Below, in pieces: positions 45,973 through 57,657 of a stretch of 64,000 nt of DNA. The first letter of the stretch is position 1; the number at the start of each line of letters is the position of its first letter. This DNA is from Zobellia uliginosa (GTDB taxonomy: Bacteria > Bacteroidota > Bacteroidia > Flavobacteriales > Flavobacteriaceae): the NCBI RefSeq assembly GCF_900156625.1, contig NZ_FTOB01000001.1:62001-126000 (forward strand), given 5' to 3'. The notes below the pieces were generated by a model. That model was not told where the DNA came from, ran no database searches, and saw nothing but the letters and a program-made list of their open reading frames with translations. A program made the position numbers and the translations under genes.

Positions 45973-47040
45973 ATGAAAAACCTGTCCTTATTTCTCCTTC
46001 TTCTATCCGTGGTACATTCCATACCCGCACAAGACGACCTATTGTTAAAAGATTTTAGGCCCGAAAGCATTTATAATACCTCCAATACCGTAATCGAACG
46101 GGCCAAATACCCTGTCATCGATTTTCATGCACACCCCAATGCCGCCACGGTCAAGGAATTGGAAGAATGGGTATCTACCATGAAAGGACACAATATTGAA
46201 AAATCGATTATTCTCACCTACTCCACAGGACGACGCTTCGATAGTATCTATGACATGTATGCCCAATACGGTGCTCAGTTCGAGCTCTGGTGCGGTTTTG
46301 ACTACACAGGGTACAATGAGCCGGGATGGACTAAAAAAGCCATTAAAGAGCTTGAAAGGTGCTTTGCCAAGGGCGCAAGGGGTGTGGGCGAATTGGGTGA
46401 CAAGGGACTAGGGCTTTTCTATTCAAAACCCTCAGAGGCTCCAGGACTACATATAGACGATCCGCGCATACAGCCCCTCTTAAAACGATGCGGCGAATTG
46501 GGCATGCCCGTAAGCGTACATGTTGCCGACCCTTATTGGATGTACCTACCCATGAATGAAAGGAACGACGGCCTAATGAACGCCTACACCTGGAAAATAG
46601 ATCAGTCGAAAAAAGGTCTTCTCTCCCATCAAGAACTACTGACTTCTTTATCGAATGCCGTCAAAAACAACCGAGGTACTACCTTTATCGCATGCCACTT
46701 GGCCAATTGCAGTCACGACCTTGAAATTTTGGGCAAGCTATTGGACGAACACCCTAATTTATATGCAGATATCTCAGCACGATATGCCGAAGTAGCACCG
46801 GTACCCAGGCGTACAAAACGCTTTTTTGAGGAATATAAAGACCGATTGGTATATGGAACGGATATGGGTATGGACGACACCATGTACCGGACTACCTTTA
46901 AAATTCTGGAAAGTGCCGATGAACATTTTTATGCCTGGGATTACTTTTCGTATCATTGGCCTTTGAACGGACTTGACCTCAACGATGAAACCCTGAAAAA
47001 GATCTATCATGAAAACGGCCGTAAGCTCCTAAAACGATAA
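45973..47040 (+). CDS. Exported amidohydrolase family protein
   Basis: Metal-dependent TIM-barrel hydrolase of about 355 residues from the ATG at 45973. The frame reaches TTG 45901, but the signal peptide (MKNLSLFLLLLSVVHSIPAQ) begins at this ATG. The metal motif HAH is at 52-54. Further likely ligands are the His in VSVHVADP, the His in IACHLANCSHD and the Asp in YGTDMGMDD. It belongs to the amidohydrolase-2 type (decarboxylase/hydrolase). The periplasmic location is inferred and the substrate is unknown. It is convergent with nadD, with one base between stops. Confidence 0.85.
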   Translation: MKNLSLFLLLLSVVHSIPAQDDLLLKDFRPESIYNTSNTVIERAKYPVIDFHAHPNAATVKELEEWVSTMKGHNIEKSIILTYSTGRRFDSIYDMYAQYGAQFELWCGFDYTGYNEPGWTKKAIKELERCFAKGARGVGELGDKGLGLFYSKPSEAPGLHIDDPRIQPLLKRCGELGMPVSVHVADPYWMYLPMNERNDGLMNAYTWKIDQSKKGLLSHQELLTSLSNAVKNNRGTTFIACHLANCSHDLEILGKLLDEHPNLYADISARYAEVAPVPRRTKRFFEEYKDRLVYGTDMGMDDTMYRTTFKILESADEHFYAWDYFSYHWPLNGLDLNDETLKKIYHENGRKLLKR

Positions 47041-47041
47041 T

Positions 47042-47626
47042 CTAACGATAAAAATTCATTTCATCCATATACTTCCATACCGAATCGGTAAGCAAGGGAC
47101 GGATATTCTTACCTTCCTTGTGGCTTTTGCGAATAAAGGTCGAAGAGATTTCCATGATAGGAGCATCTACCTTGTGAATCTTGGGATGTCCTTTAAAGCG
47201 GTGCTCAATTTCCCCTTCCGAAATTCTGGGGTATACATATACATCGTAATCGCTCAAAATAACTTCATAGTTTTTCCATTTATGGAAGCCCTTGAGGTTA
47301 TCCTCTCCCATAATCAGGCAAAATGCATGGTCTGAACCATATTTCTCGTTCAGATGAACCAAGGTATGGATGGTATAGTTCGGCTGGGGCAAGCCGAATT
47401 CTATGTTACTCGGTTTCAACTTCGGATAGTCTTTTGTAGCCTCGTACACCATCTGGTAGCGATGATTGTCGGCGAGCAAGGACTTTTTGGCCTTAAAAGG
47501 ACTCTGTGGCGTAACCACGAACCAAACCTCATCAAGGTCTGAAAATTCCACCATATGATTGGCAATGATCATATGCCCTATATGTATAGGGTTGAAGGTG
47601 CCGAAATAGAGACCTATTTTTTTCAT
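47042..47626 (-). CDS. nadD: Nicotinate-nucleotide adenylyltransferase
   Basis: Enzyme of 194 residues from the ATG at 47626 that joins nicotinate mononucleotide and ATP to deamido-NAD. The nucleotidyltransferase motif GTFNPIHIGH is at 9-18 with the HxGH histidines, and the C-terminal ISSTFIRKSHKEGKNIRPLL segment is the family ISSTxIR motif. It is the last gene of a yicC-gmk-nadD cluster. Confidence 0.94.
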   Translation of the reverse strand: MKKIGLYFGTFNPIHIGHMIIANHMVEFSDLDEVWFVVTPQSPFKAKKSLLADNHRYQMVYEATKDYPKLKPSNIEFGLPQPNYTIHTLVHLNEKYGSDHAFCLIMGEDNLKGFHKWKNYEVILSDYDVYVYPRISEGEIEHRFKGHPKIHKVDAPIMEISSTFIRKSHKEGKNIRPLLTDSVWKYMDEMNFYR

Positions 47627-47658
47627 ATTCAAGAACCGCTTCCTTTGTTTCTTTTAGC

Positions 47659-48243
47659 CTACTTCTCAATTTTCGCCCCTACAAAATCAGCCACCAACTC
47701 GTGCGCTTCCTTTAAGGCGGTATCAAGGTCATAATTCTTGATAATTTTATCGAATTGCGGAGCGGTAGCCAACTCTACCGATGCCTTCGCTATTCGCATA
47801 TTGATTTTATCCTCGCTTTCGGTGCTGCGCTTTTTAAGACGTATCTTAAGCTCATCTACACTCGGCGGCTTTACAAATACGGCCAGGGTCTCTTCCGGAA
47901 ACTTTCGTTTGATACGTAGTCCTCCTGCCACATCTATGTCAAAAATAACATTTTTGCCTTCGGCCCAAAGCCGCTCGATCTCGGTTTTTAAGGTTCCGTA
48001 GAAATTATCGCGGTACACCTCTTCCCATTCGAGAAAATCATCGTTCTTGATATGGTTTTTAAACTCTGAAATCGACATAAAATAATAATGTTCCCCTTGC
48101 TTTTCCTTGGCCCTACGCGGCCGTGAGGTGGCTGAAACCGAAAATGCAAGATTGAGTTCGGGCTGCTCTAGCAAATGTCTAACAATGGTTGTTTTACCGC
48201 TTCCCGAAGGTGCCGAGAATATAATTAATTTACCGCCTTTCAT
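47659..48243 (-). CDS. gmk: Guanylate kinase
   Basis: GMP kinase of 194 residues. The P-loop is APSGSGKTT (11-19), followed by the GMP-binding SRPRRAKEKQGEHYYF segment and DIDVAGGLRIK. The length is standard. It lies between yicC and nadD on the same strand with short spacers, a common arrangement in this family of bacteria. Confidence 0.95.
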   Translation of the reverse strand: MKGGKLIIFSAPSGSGKTTIVRHLLEQPELNLAFSVSATSRPRRAKEKQGEHYYFMSISEFKNHIKNDDFLEWEEVYRDNFYGTLKTEIERLWAEGKNVIFDIDVAGGLRIKRKFPEETLAVFVKPPSVDELKIRLKKRSTESEDKINMRIAKASVELATAPQFDKIIKNYDLDTALKEAHELVADFVGAKIEK

Positions 48244-48270
48244 GATTTGACTGATTTTGAATTGCCTTGC

Positions 48271-49128
48271 CTAGAGCACATTAAGCATTTGCTCTTTTAT
48301 TTTTTCGAGTTCATCTTTCATCTGCACTACCAATTGCTGCATGGGCGCATAATTGGCCTTCGAGCCTATGGTATTGATTTCACGCCCGATCTCTTGTGCT
48401 ATAAAGCCCAGTTTTTTACCGTTGGAATCATCTGATTTTAATGTACTCGTAAAATAGTCAAGATGATTGGCCAGACGTACTTTCTCTTCCGTGATATCGT
48501 ATTTTTCCAAGTAGTAGATAAGCTCTTGTTCAAAACGGTTGGCGTCAAGGTCGGCCTTGAGGTCGCTAACAGCCTTGTTCAACCGTTCGCGAACATCGGT
48601 CTGACGGTCGGGATCCATAACCACAACCTGCTCCAATAACTGCTGCAAATTCTCAATACGTTGAAGAAAATCTTTCTCGAGTACCTCTCCCTCTTCCGAA
48701 CGAAATTTATTTATCTCTTTTAGGGCCTCTTGAACCGCAAGTTTTATCGATTCATATTCGTCCTCATCGATATCTTCACGTTCCGTCTTTAGGGCATCGG
48801 GCATTCTAAGTGCCATATCAAGCAACTTTAGGTCGTCGCCATCGGCAATGGCCTTTAGTTGTTTCATGTAGTTTTTTACGGCAGCCTCGTTCACCTCGGC
48901 CGAAGTCTCACCGCTGGTAAGTTCAATATATAGTCCGAAATCGACTTTACCGCGCATCAACGCACTTGCAATAGTTTTGCGTAGTTCTAGCTCTTTTTCA
49001 CGATATGCGGAAGGCATACGTGCATTTAAATCAAGACTTTTACTGTTTAGGGATTTGAGCTCTACGGTAATCTTTTTTGTCGAAAGCTGAATAACATGCT
49101 TACCGAAACCGGTCATGGACTGAATCAT
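48271..49128 (-). CDS. yicC: YicC/YloC family endoribonuclease
   Basis: Protein of 285 residues of the YicC family, recently recognised as endoribonucleases. The N-terminal signature MIQSMTGFGK is intact. The C-terminal domain has ANHLDYFTSTLKSDDSNGKKLGFIAQEIGREINTIGSKAN, where the conserved acids and the ENTIGSKA-like motif lie. It is the first gene of the yicC-gmk-nadD operon. Confidence 0.92.
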   Translation of the reverse strand: MIQSMTGFGKHVIQLSTKKITVELKSLNSKSLDLNARMPSAYREKELELRKTIASALMRGKVDFGLYIELTSGETSAEVNEAAVKNYMKQLKAIADGDDLKLLDMALRMPDALKTEREDIDEDEYESIKLAVQEALKEINKFRSEEGEVLEKDFLQRIENLQQLLEQVVVMDPDRQTDVRERLNKAVSDLKADLDANRFEQELIYYLEKYDITEEKVRLANHLDYFTSTLKSDDSNGKKLGFIAQEIGREINTIGSKANYAPMQQLVVQMKDELEKIKEQMLNVL

Positions 49129-49349
49129 AAATTGCTGCGAATTTTGGCAAATATAACGTAATTACAGAAAGTAGAAGCCCCTACCCTCCATTACTGCCCT
49201 CCTTAATCCACAAACATCGCGCCTAGGAAACACGGAATGATTTCAAAAATGGCCCTCTTGGCTGAAATTAGTTCGCATTACAAGTTAAAAAACACCATTC
49301 CTTCCCCAAAAAAAGCAAGGTATACAATGAATAACCTAGAGCGCAACTA

Positions 49350-50105
49350 CTATAGTTCCCTGATTTTTATATTCCTGAAAGCCACTTGGTCTCCATGGTC
49401 TTGCAAGCCGATCTTTCCTGTAGTGAATTTTCCGAAATACTCCCAGTCAGCAAACTTCGATTTTGACACCATTTCCTTCCACATTTCATTTCCCACAGGA
49501 AACTCAACGATAAGCTTTCCATTCATGGCAATACTTCCTTTTTCCTCTTTATGGTTTATGGTAATCACCATCGTGTTCCATTCCCCTACGGCATTGGTCA
49601 CATCTTCCGAAGGCGCCACCATATCGTATAGGGACCCCGCTTGGTGGGTCGTACCGTTTTTGGCATCGGGATGTTTCTCGTTATCCAAGACCTGCACTTC
49701 AGGTCCGGTCTGATATGCTTCCGAAAGTTCAGGATTTTCACTTACGCCCCAAAATACCCCACTGTTACCCCCTTCGGAAATTTTCCATTCCAAAGACAAC
49801 ACAAAATCGGTGTATTCCTTTTCAGTGACCAAATTAAAAGCCTCCCCTTTTTTTCTGTCCTTTGGAGGATAGAAAACCATGGCCCCATCTTCCAATTTCC
49901 AATTCTCGGAAACTCCTTCTTTATTGTATTCCTTCCAACCGTCAAACGAAGAACCGTCAAAAAGAACCGTCCACTCTTGAACCGGCTTCTCCACCTCGGT
50001 CTCAGCTACGACTTCGGCTTCCGTTTCCGCTTGTTTTTTTTCGGCCTTTTCCTTACATCCAAAGGCAACAACTGCGGTAAAAAGGATAAGTAACAGATTC
50101 TTCAT
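49350..50105 (-). CDS. DUF1080 (3-keto-disaccharide hydrolase family) lipoprotein
   Basis: Lipoprotein of 251 residues from the ATG at 50105. The frame extends to 50174. Lipobox VAFGC is followed by a Lys/Glu-rich linker and a concanavalin-like beta sandwich of the DUF1080 family (about 45-251), with WTVLFDGSSFDGWKEY, SGNSGVFWG-type and GPEVQVLDN segments and the ending GKIGLQDHGDQVAFRNIKI. Some members of this family cleave 3-keto glycosides. It follows the TIM-barrel gene on the same strand after 122 bases, which fits a keto-sugar pathway. Confidence 0.88.
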   Translation of the reverse strand: MKNLLLILFTAVVAFGCKEKAEKKQAETEAEVVAETEVEKPVQEWTVLFDGSSFDGWKEYNKEGVSENWKLEDGAMVFYPPKDRKKGEAFNLVTEKEYTDFVLSLEWKISEGGNSGVFWGVSENPELSEAYQTGPEVQVLDNEKHPDAKNGTTHQAGSLYDMVAPSEDVTNAVGEWNTMVITINHKEEKGSIAMNGKLIVEFPVGNEMWKEMVSKSKFADWEYFGKFTTGKIGLQDHGDQVAFRNIKIREL

Positions 50106-50227
50106 AGGTCTTGATAATTTATGTGTTAGTTTTTCGAATACGGAAGAAAAAATGTTTCTCTTGCCAGAAGACAAGAGAAAACATTCTTCATTATTTTAAA
50201 AAAATATGTCCACTACTCAATTTTGGA

Positions 50228-51280
50228 CTAAAGCCCTAAAATTTTCTTGAGCATTTCCTTATCTACAGCTGCACCGGCAAAATCGTCAAAGGTCTTTTCC
50301 GTAGCTTCGATAATATGATCTTGAATAAAGACCGCTCCTTCACGGGCCCCTTGTTCAGGACTCTTAATACAGCATTCCCATTCCATTACGGCCCAAACAT
50401 CGCAACCGTACTGGGTAAGTTTAGAGAAAATAGTTTTGAAATCGATTTGGCCATCGCCCAAAGAACGGTACCTACCGGCACGATCACCCCAATCATTATA
50501 ACCACCAAAGGCCCCTTTCTTACCTGTTGGATTGAACTCGGAATCCTTCACGTGAAACGACTTGATGAACTCATGGTAGTGGTCTATATATTCAATATAA
50601 TCCAGTTGTTGCAATACAAAATGACTTGGATCGTAAAGGATATTTACACGCTTATGGTTTCCTGTAGCGGCAAGAAAACGCTCAAAGGTATCCCCGTCGT
50701 GCAAGTCTTCTCCCGGATGTATTTCGTAACACACATCAACACCTTGTTCGTCAAAATGGTTCAGAATGGGCATCCATCTTTTGGCCAATTCCTCAAAACC
50801 CATTTCAACCAAGCCTGCTGGTCGTTGAGGCCATGGGTGCCATGTATGCCAAAGTAATGCCCCTGAAAAGGTAGCATGGGCATTAAGACCTAACCTTCTA
50901 CTGGCCGTAGCGGCTTTTTTAACTACGTCTACCGCCCATTCGGTACGGGCTTTCGGATTGTTCTTTACGGCATCGGGAGCAAAACTATCGAACATAAGGT
51001 CATAGGCCGGATGAACCGCGACCAATTGACCTTGGAGATGTGTAGAAAGCTCAGTGATCTCAAGGCCGTATGAATTTACTTTTCCCTTAAGCTCGTCACA
51101 GTAATCCTGGCTTTCGGCAGCCTTGTCCAAGTCTATTAAAAAACTCTCCCATGTAGGTATCTGAATACCCTTGTACCCTAAATCTGCAGCCCATTTACAC
51201 ATGCCGTCCAATGTATTGAACGGTGCTTTACTGTCTACAAATTGCGCTAAAAATACGCCGGGTCCTTTAATTGTTTTCAT
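50228..51280 (-). CDS. Sugar phosphate isomerase/epimerase-like TIM-barrel protein (cytosolic)
   Basis: Xylose-isomerase-like TIM-barrel protein of 350 residues. No signal peptide is present. Metal-ligand segments are seen in VCYEIHPGEDLHDG, NILYDPSHFVLQQ, SFHVKDSEF and AVMEWECC. The family acts on sugars and keto sugars as isomerases, epimerases or lyases. It is divergent from a GMC oxidoreductase and upstream of the DUF1080 lipoprotein, so I infer a role in processing an oxidised sugar after import. Confidence 0.88.
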   Translation of the reverse strand: MKTIKGPGVFLAQFVDSKAPFNTLDGMCKWAADLGYKGIQIPTWESFLIDLDKAAESQDYCDELKGKVNSYGLEITELSTHLQGQLVAVHPAYDLMFDSFAPDAVKNNPKARTEWAVDVVKKAATASRRLGLNAHATFSGALLWHTWHPWPQRPAGLVEMGFEELAKRWMPILNHFDEQGVDVCYEIHPGEDLHDGDTFERFLAATGNHKRVNILYDPSHFVLQQLDYIEYIDHYHEFIKSFHVKDSEFNPTGKKGAFGGYNDWGDRAGRYRSLGDGQIDFKTIFSKLTQYGCDVWAVMEWECCIKSPEQGAREGAVFIQDHIIEATEKTFDDFAGAAVDKEMLKKILGL

Positions 51281-51435
51281 ACTTTTATTGTTTGTATTAG
51301 TAACAGGTTTCTTCCTTTTGTATATCCTTATAAAGAAAAACCCTATATTTAATTCTCGTAAATAGTCAAAACGACTTGCCTTAGGAAAGTTATAAATATA
51401 GGCATTACATCAGGTTTAAAACAAGAAATACTATT

Positions 51436-53139
51436 GTGAATAAAGAAGAAATATTCGATGCCATTGTTGTCGGAACAGGAATTAGCGGTGGTTGGGCCGC
51501 TAAAGAATTATGTGAGAACGGATTAAAAACTTTAGTACTTGAACGAGGACCTATGGTGCGGCATATCGAAGATTACCCCACCATGCACGATGACCCTTGG
51601 GACTACCCCCTAAAAGGCGAGCTCTCAAAGGCCGACAAAGAGAAATACCACATCCAATCTCGAGTAGGCTGGGCCCCAAAGGAAGATTCAAAGCATTTCT
51701 TCGTGAACGACCTTGACCATCCCTACGTAGAAACCAAGCGTTTTGATTGGATCAGGGGCTACCAAGTCGGTGGCCGCTCCTTGACCTGGGGCAAGCAGAG
51801 CTACCGTTGGAGCGACCTTGATTTTGAAGCCAATAAAAAAGAAGGTATAGGCGTAGACTGGCCCGTACGCTATAAAGATATTTCACCTTGGTACGATAAG
51901 GTGGAAAAATATATTGGAGTAAGTGGAGAAAATCTGGGTCTACCCCACTTGCCCGATGGTATCTTTCAGCCCAAAATGGACCTGAACTGTGTTGAAGAGG
52001 AATTTAAGGCCTCAGTGGCCGAAAAATTTGACGATGGCCGTTTGATCACCATCGGTCGTGCGGCACATATCACCGACCCCAATGCCGATTTTGAAGGCAG
52101 GGGAACATGCCAAAATAGAAATAGATGCTGGAGAGGCTGCCCATTTGGGGGATACTTTAGCAGTAATTCTTCTACCTTGCCCGCTGCGGAACGTACCGGA
52201 AATATGACACTACGGCCTAATTCCATCGTATATGAAGTGATATATGACGACACTACCAAAAAGGCTACTGGCGTGAAGATTATCGATGCCGAAACCAACG
52301 AGAAGATTGAATTTAAGGCGAAAGTGATTTTTCTATGTGCCTCATCAATGGCATCGGTCGGTATCCTTTTGCAATCGAAGAGCGAGCGTTTCCCCAATGG
52401 CTTGGGCAACGACTCCGACGCACTTGGCCGTGGCATTATGGACCACCATTACAAATTAGGTGCCTCGGCAAAAGTAGACGGTTATTTAGACAAGTACTAC
52501 AAAGGACGAAGACCCAACGGATTCTACATTCCCAGATTTGTCAATTTAAACGAAGAGACCAGACGCGAAGGCTACCTGCGCGGCTTTGGCTACCAAGGCA
52601 GCGCCAGCAGACAAGACTGGTCGGCCTCAATCGGAGAAATGGGATACGGAAAAGACCTAAAAGAATCTATTCTAAAACCCGGGCATTGGCAAATTGGCGT
52701 TACCGGTTTTGGCGAATTTTTACCCTATGACGATAATCGCGTAACCCTTAGCCGAACCAAAAAAGACAAATGGGGACTACCCCAACTGGATTTTGACGTT
52801 GAGTTCAAGGAAAACGAATATAATATGCGCGAGGACATTAAAAAGGAAATCGTTGCCATGTTCAAAGCGGCGGGCTTCAAAGATGTACAGCCTTATGACG
52901 AAGTAACCGGTCCGGGCTTGGGCATTCATGAAATGGGAGGCGCACGTATGGGGCATAACCCCAAAACGTCAATAGTGAACAAACACAACCAATTACATAC
53001 CGTTCCCAACGTATATGTAACGGACGGGGCTTTCATGTCATCGTCAAGTTGTGTCAACCCTTCGTTGACCTATATGGCGTTTACGGCAAGGGCCGCTAAC
53101 CATGCCGCCGAACAATTAAAGTCCGGAAAACTTTCATAA
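51436..53139 (+). CDS. GMC family oxidoreductase, glucoside-3-dehydrogenase-like
   Basis: FAD-dependent oxidoreductase of 567 residues. The N-terminal FAD motif is GTGISGG (13-19), with further GMC segments GYQVGGRSLTWGKQSYRWSD and GAFMSSSSCVNPSLTY-type C-terminal motif. Cys225, Cys231 and Cys235 (CQNRNRCWRGCP) resemble the Fe-S-binding cysteines of bacterial FAD sugar dehydrogenases. No signal peptide is present. Relatives are exported with a Tat-type small subunit, but no such gene is adjacent here. The start is GTG. It is divergent from a TIM-barrel gene, and a paralogue lies at the window end. Confidence 0.9.
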   Translation: MNKEEIFDAIVVGTGISGGWAAKELCENGLKTLVLERGPMVRHIEDYPTMHDDPWDYPLKGELSKADKEKYHIQSRVGWAPKEDSKHFFVNDLDHPYVETKRFDWIRGYQVGGRSLTWGKQSYRWSDLDFEANKKEGIGVDWPVRYKDISPWYDKVEKYIGVSGENLGLPHLPDGIFQPKMDLNCVEEEFKASVAEKFDDGRLITIGRAAHITDPNADFEGRGTCQNRNRCWRGCPFGGYFSSNSSTLPAAERTGNMTLRPNSIVYEVIYDDTTKKATGVKIIDAETNEKIEFKAKVIFLCASSMASVGILLQSKSERFPNGLGNDSDALGRGIMDHHYKLGASAKVDGYLDKYYKGRRPNGFYIPRFVNLNEETRREGYLRGFGYQGSASRQDWSASIGEMGYGKDLKESILKPGHWQIGVTGFGEFLPYDDNRVTLSRTKKDKWGLPQLDFDVEFKENEYNMREDIKKEIVAMFKAAGFKDVQPYDEVTGPGLGIHEMGGARMGHNPKTSIVNKHNQLHTVPNVYVTDGAFMSSSSCVNPSLTYMAFTARAANHAAEQLKSGKLS

Positions 53140-53267
53140 TCATGTATAACGACCGATAAATCAATCTGATATTCTAAAATATCACCTAATATTGTTCGCT
53201 CGTTTGTATATTGTTAACCTAAATTTTTCGCTAATACCGTGAAAAACTAGCTAACCGCAATAACTAT

Positions 53268-53732
53268 ATGGAAAACGCTTCAGCCCGAAATTTGTGGGGA
53301 GATTACCTTGACAAACATTTAGAACATGCTTTTGTCGATGCCCCGCAAGTCGTTCATTTCTGCAATAACGAACAAGATGCCAACGAATGCGCGGCACTGG
53401 TCAAAAAAGGCATCAAACGCGCCACCTCCCACTCGTTGTTAGGTCTGCAGTACCGCAAACAGCCATTGCCCAAGATTGGCGATTTTATGATCGTAACCAA
53501 TTGGGAAGGCGAGGCACAGTGCATCGTTAGAACTACCGCCGTAAAATTAAGGCCCTATTTCAGTATAGACGAGGCCTATGCCCAACGCGAAGGTGAGGGC
53601 GATAAAAGCTTGGCCTATTGGAAAAAGGTGCATTGGGACTACTTTACCAAAGAACTGGCCGCTTTCAACCGCAAGCCAAACGAGAGCATGATCATTGTCT
53701 GTCAAGAGTTCGAAAAAATATTCGACCGTTAA
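53268..53732 (+). CDS. ASCH domain protein
   Basis: Cytosolic protein of 154 residues with an ASCH domain, a PUA-like fold linked to RNA binding. It shows GIKRATSHS early, IVTNWEGEAQCIVRTT in the middle and the family ending motif EGEGDKSLAYWKKVHWDYFTKEL. The function is unknown. It lies in the same direction as the GMC gene, 128 bases away, and is probably independent of the sugar pathway. Confidence 0.88.
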   Translation: MENASARNLWGDYLDKHLEHAFVDAPQVVHFCNNEQDANECAALVKKGIKRATSHSLLGLQYRKQPLPKIGDFMIVTNWEGEAQCIVRTTAVKLRPYFSIDEAYAQREGEGDKSLAYWKKVHWDYFTKELAAFNRKPNESMIIVCQEFEKIFDR

Positions 53733-53829
53733 CCGGTTTTTATAGGAATTGAAAAGCTGTGCTATTTTGTGATACCACAGAAGCCCCATTTATTGCAAAG
53801 TTTTTTTACCTTGTACGGTATCAACGTAA

Positions 53830-57054
<3,225 letters not shown>

Positions 57055-57081
57055 GTTTGTATCAACTTTACAAGTAAACTA

Positions 57082-57120
57082 AAAATCTCCCTGAAAGTAT
57101 TTTACTTTCAGGGAGATTTT
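57082..57120. terminator. Strong bidirectional terminator
   Basis: Arms of 18 bases (57082-57099 and 57103-57120), containing AATCTCCCTGAAAGT and its complement, pair perfectly around a 3-base loop with A/T runs at both ends. It separates the GH2 gene from the convergent AT-rich gene pair. Confidence 0.92.
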
Positions 57121-57125
57121 TAGTT

Positions 57126-57653
57126 TTAGTTATAGATTTTATTAGCAAATCGTACATACATTCTATTGTTATTGTGACCAAAGTGTAATTGTATTTGAAA
57201 ATCATCTTTATCCCAAAGGACATGGTCAATTTCTTTATGCTCTATACTGCCCTTTTTTAATGACGTAATACGCTCTTTAATATTTGATGTAAAGTTTTCA
57301 TCATTTGTTTTTTCAGAAGATTCTTCTTGTAATATTTCATCAACGACCAAGATGTTACTAGTGTAGCCATAATACTCACTAATTATTTTGTAATATGACG
57401 TATCCACAATTTCTGGAAAGAAAATGGTTATACTGTTTATAGTATTATCTTCAGAAGTCTCAACTCCAATTTGACCAATTGACTTTCCAAAAAAATCTAC
57501 CTTTGGTTCCAATATCATGTATAAATTGTCCATTGCAGTAACTTGCGTCACACCTATTGACAATGCTTCACTAATATCTTTACCCAACAATGTATCAAAA
57601 AAGGGAACCTTCATAAATAAATTCGATAAAACTAAAACAATTATTATTCTCAT
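57126..57653 (-). CDS. Hypothetical protein in AT-rich insert
   Basis: Unrecognised protein of 175 residues. The first 14 residues are hydrophobic and could be a short signal or anchor. The remainder is acidic and mixed alpha/beta (VTAMDNLYMILEP, INSITIFFPEIVDTSYYKIISEYYG), ending in a beta strand (RMYVRFANKIYN). It starts four bases after the stop of the preceding lipoprotein gene, so the two form an operon. The DNA is visibly richer in A and T than the flanks, suggesting recent acquisition. No homology-based function. Confidence 0.6.
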   Translation of the reverse strand: MRIIIVLVLSNLFMKVPFFDTLLGKDISEALSIGVTQVTAMDNLYMILEPKVDFFGKSIGQIGVETSEDNTINSITIFFPEIVDTSYYKIISEYYGYTSNILVVDEILQEESSEKTNDENFTSNIKERITSLKKGSIEHKEIDHVLWDKDDFQIQLHFGHNNNRMYVRFANKIYN

Positions 57654-57657
57654 AAAC

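Noticed and set aside
49237-49713. Plus-strand frame of 158 codons
   Set aside because: Lies mostly antisense to the well-supported DUF1080 gene, with no domain and unnatural residue use. It is a shadow frame.
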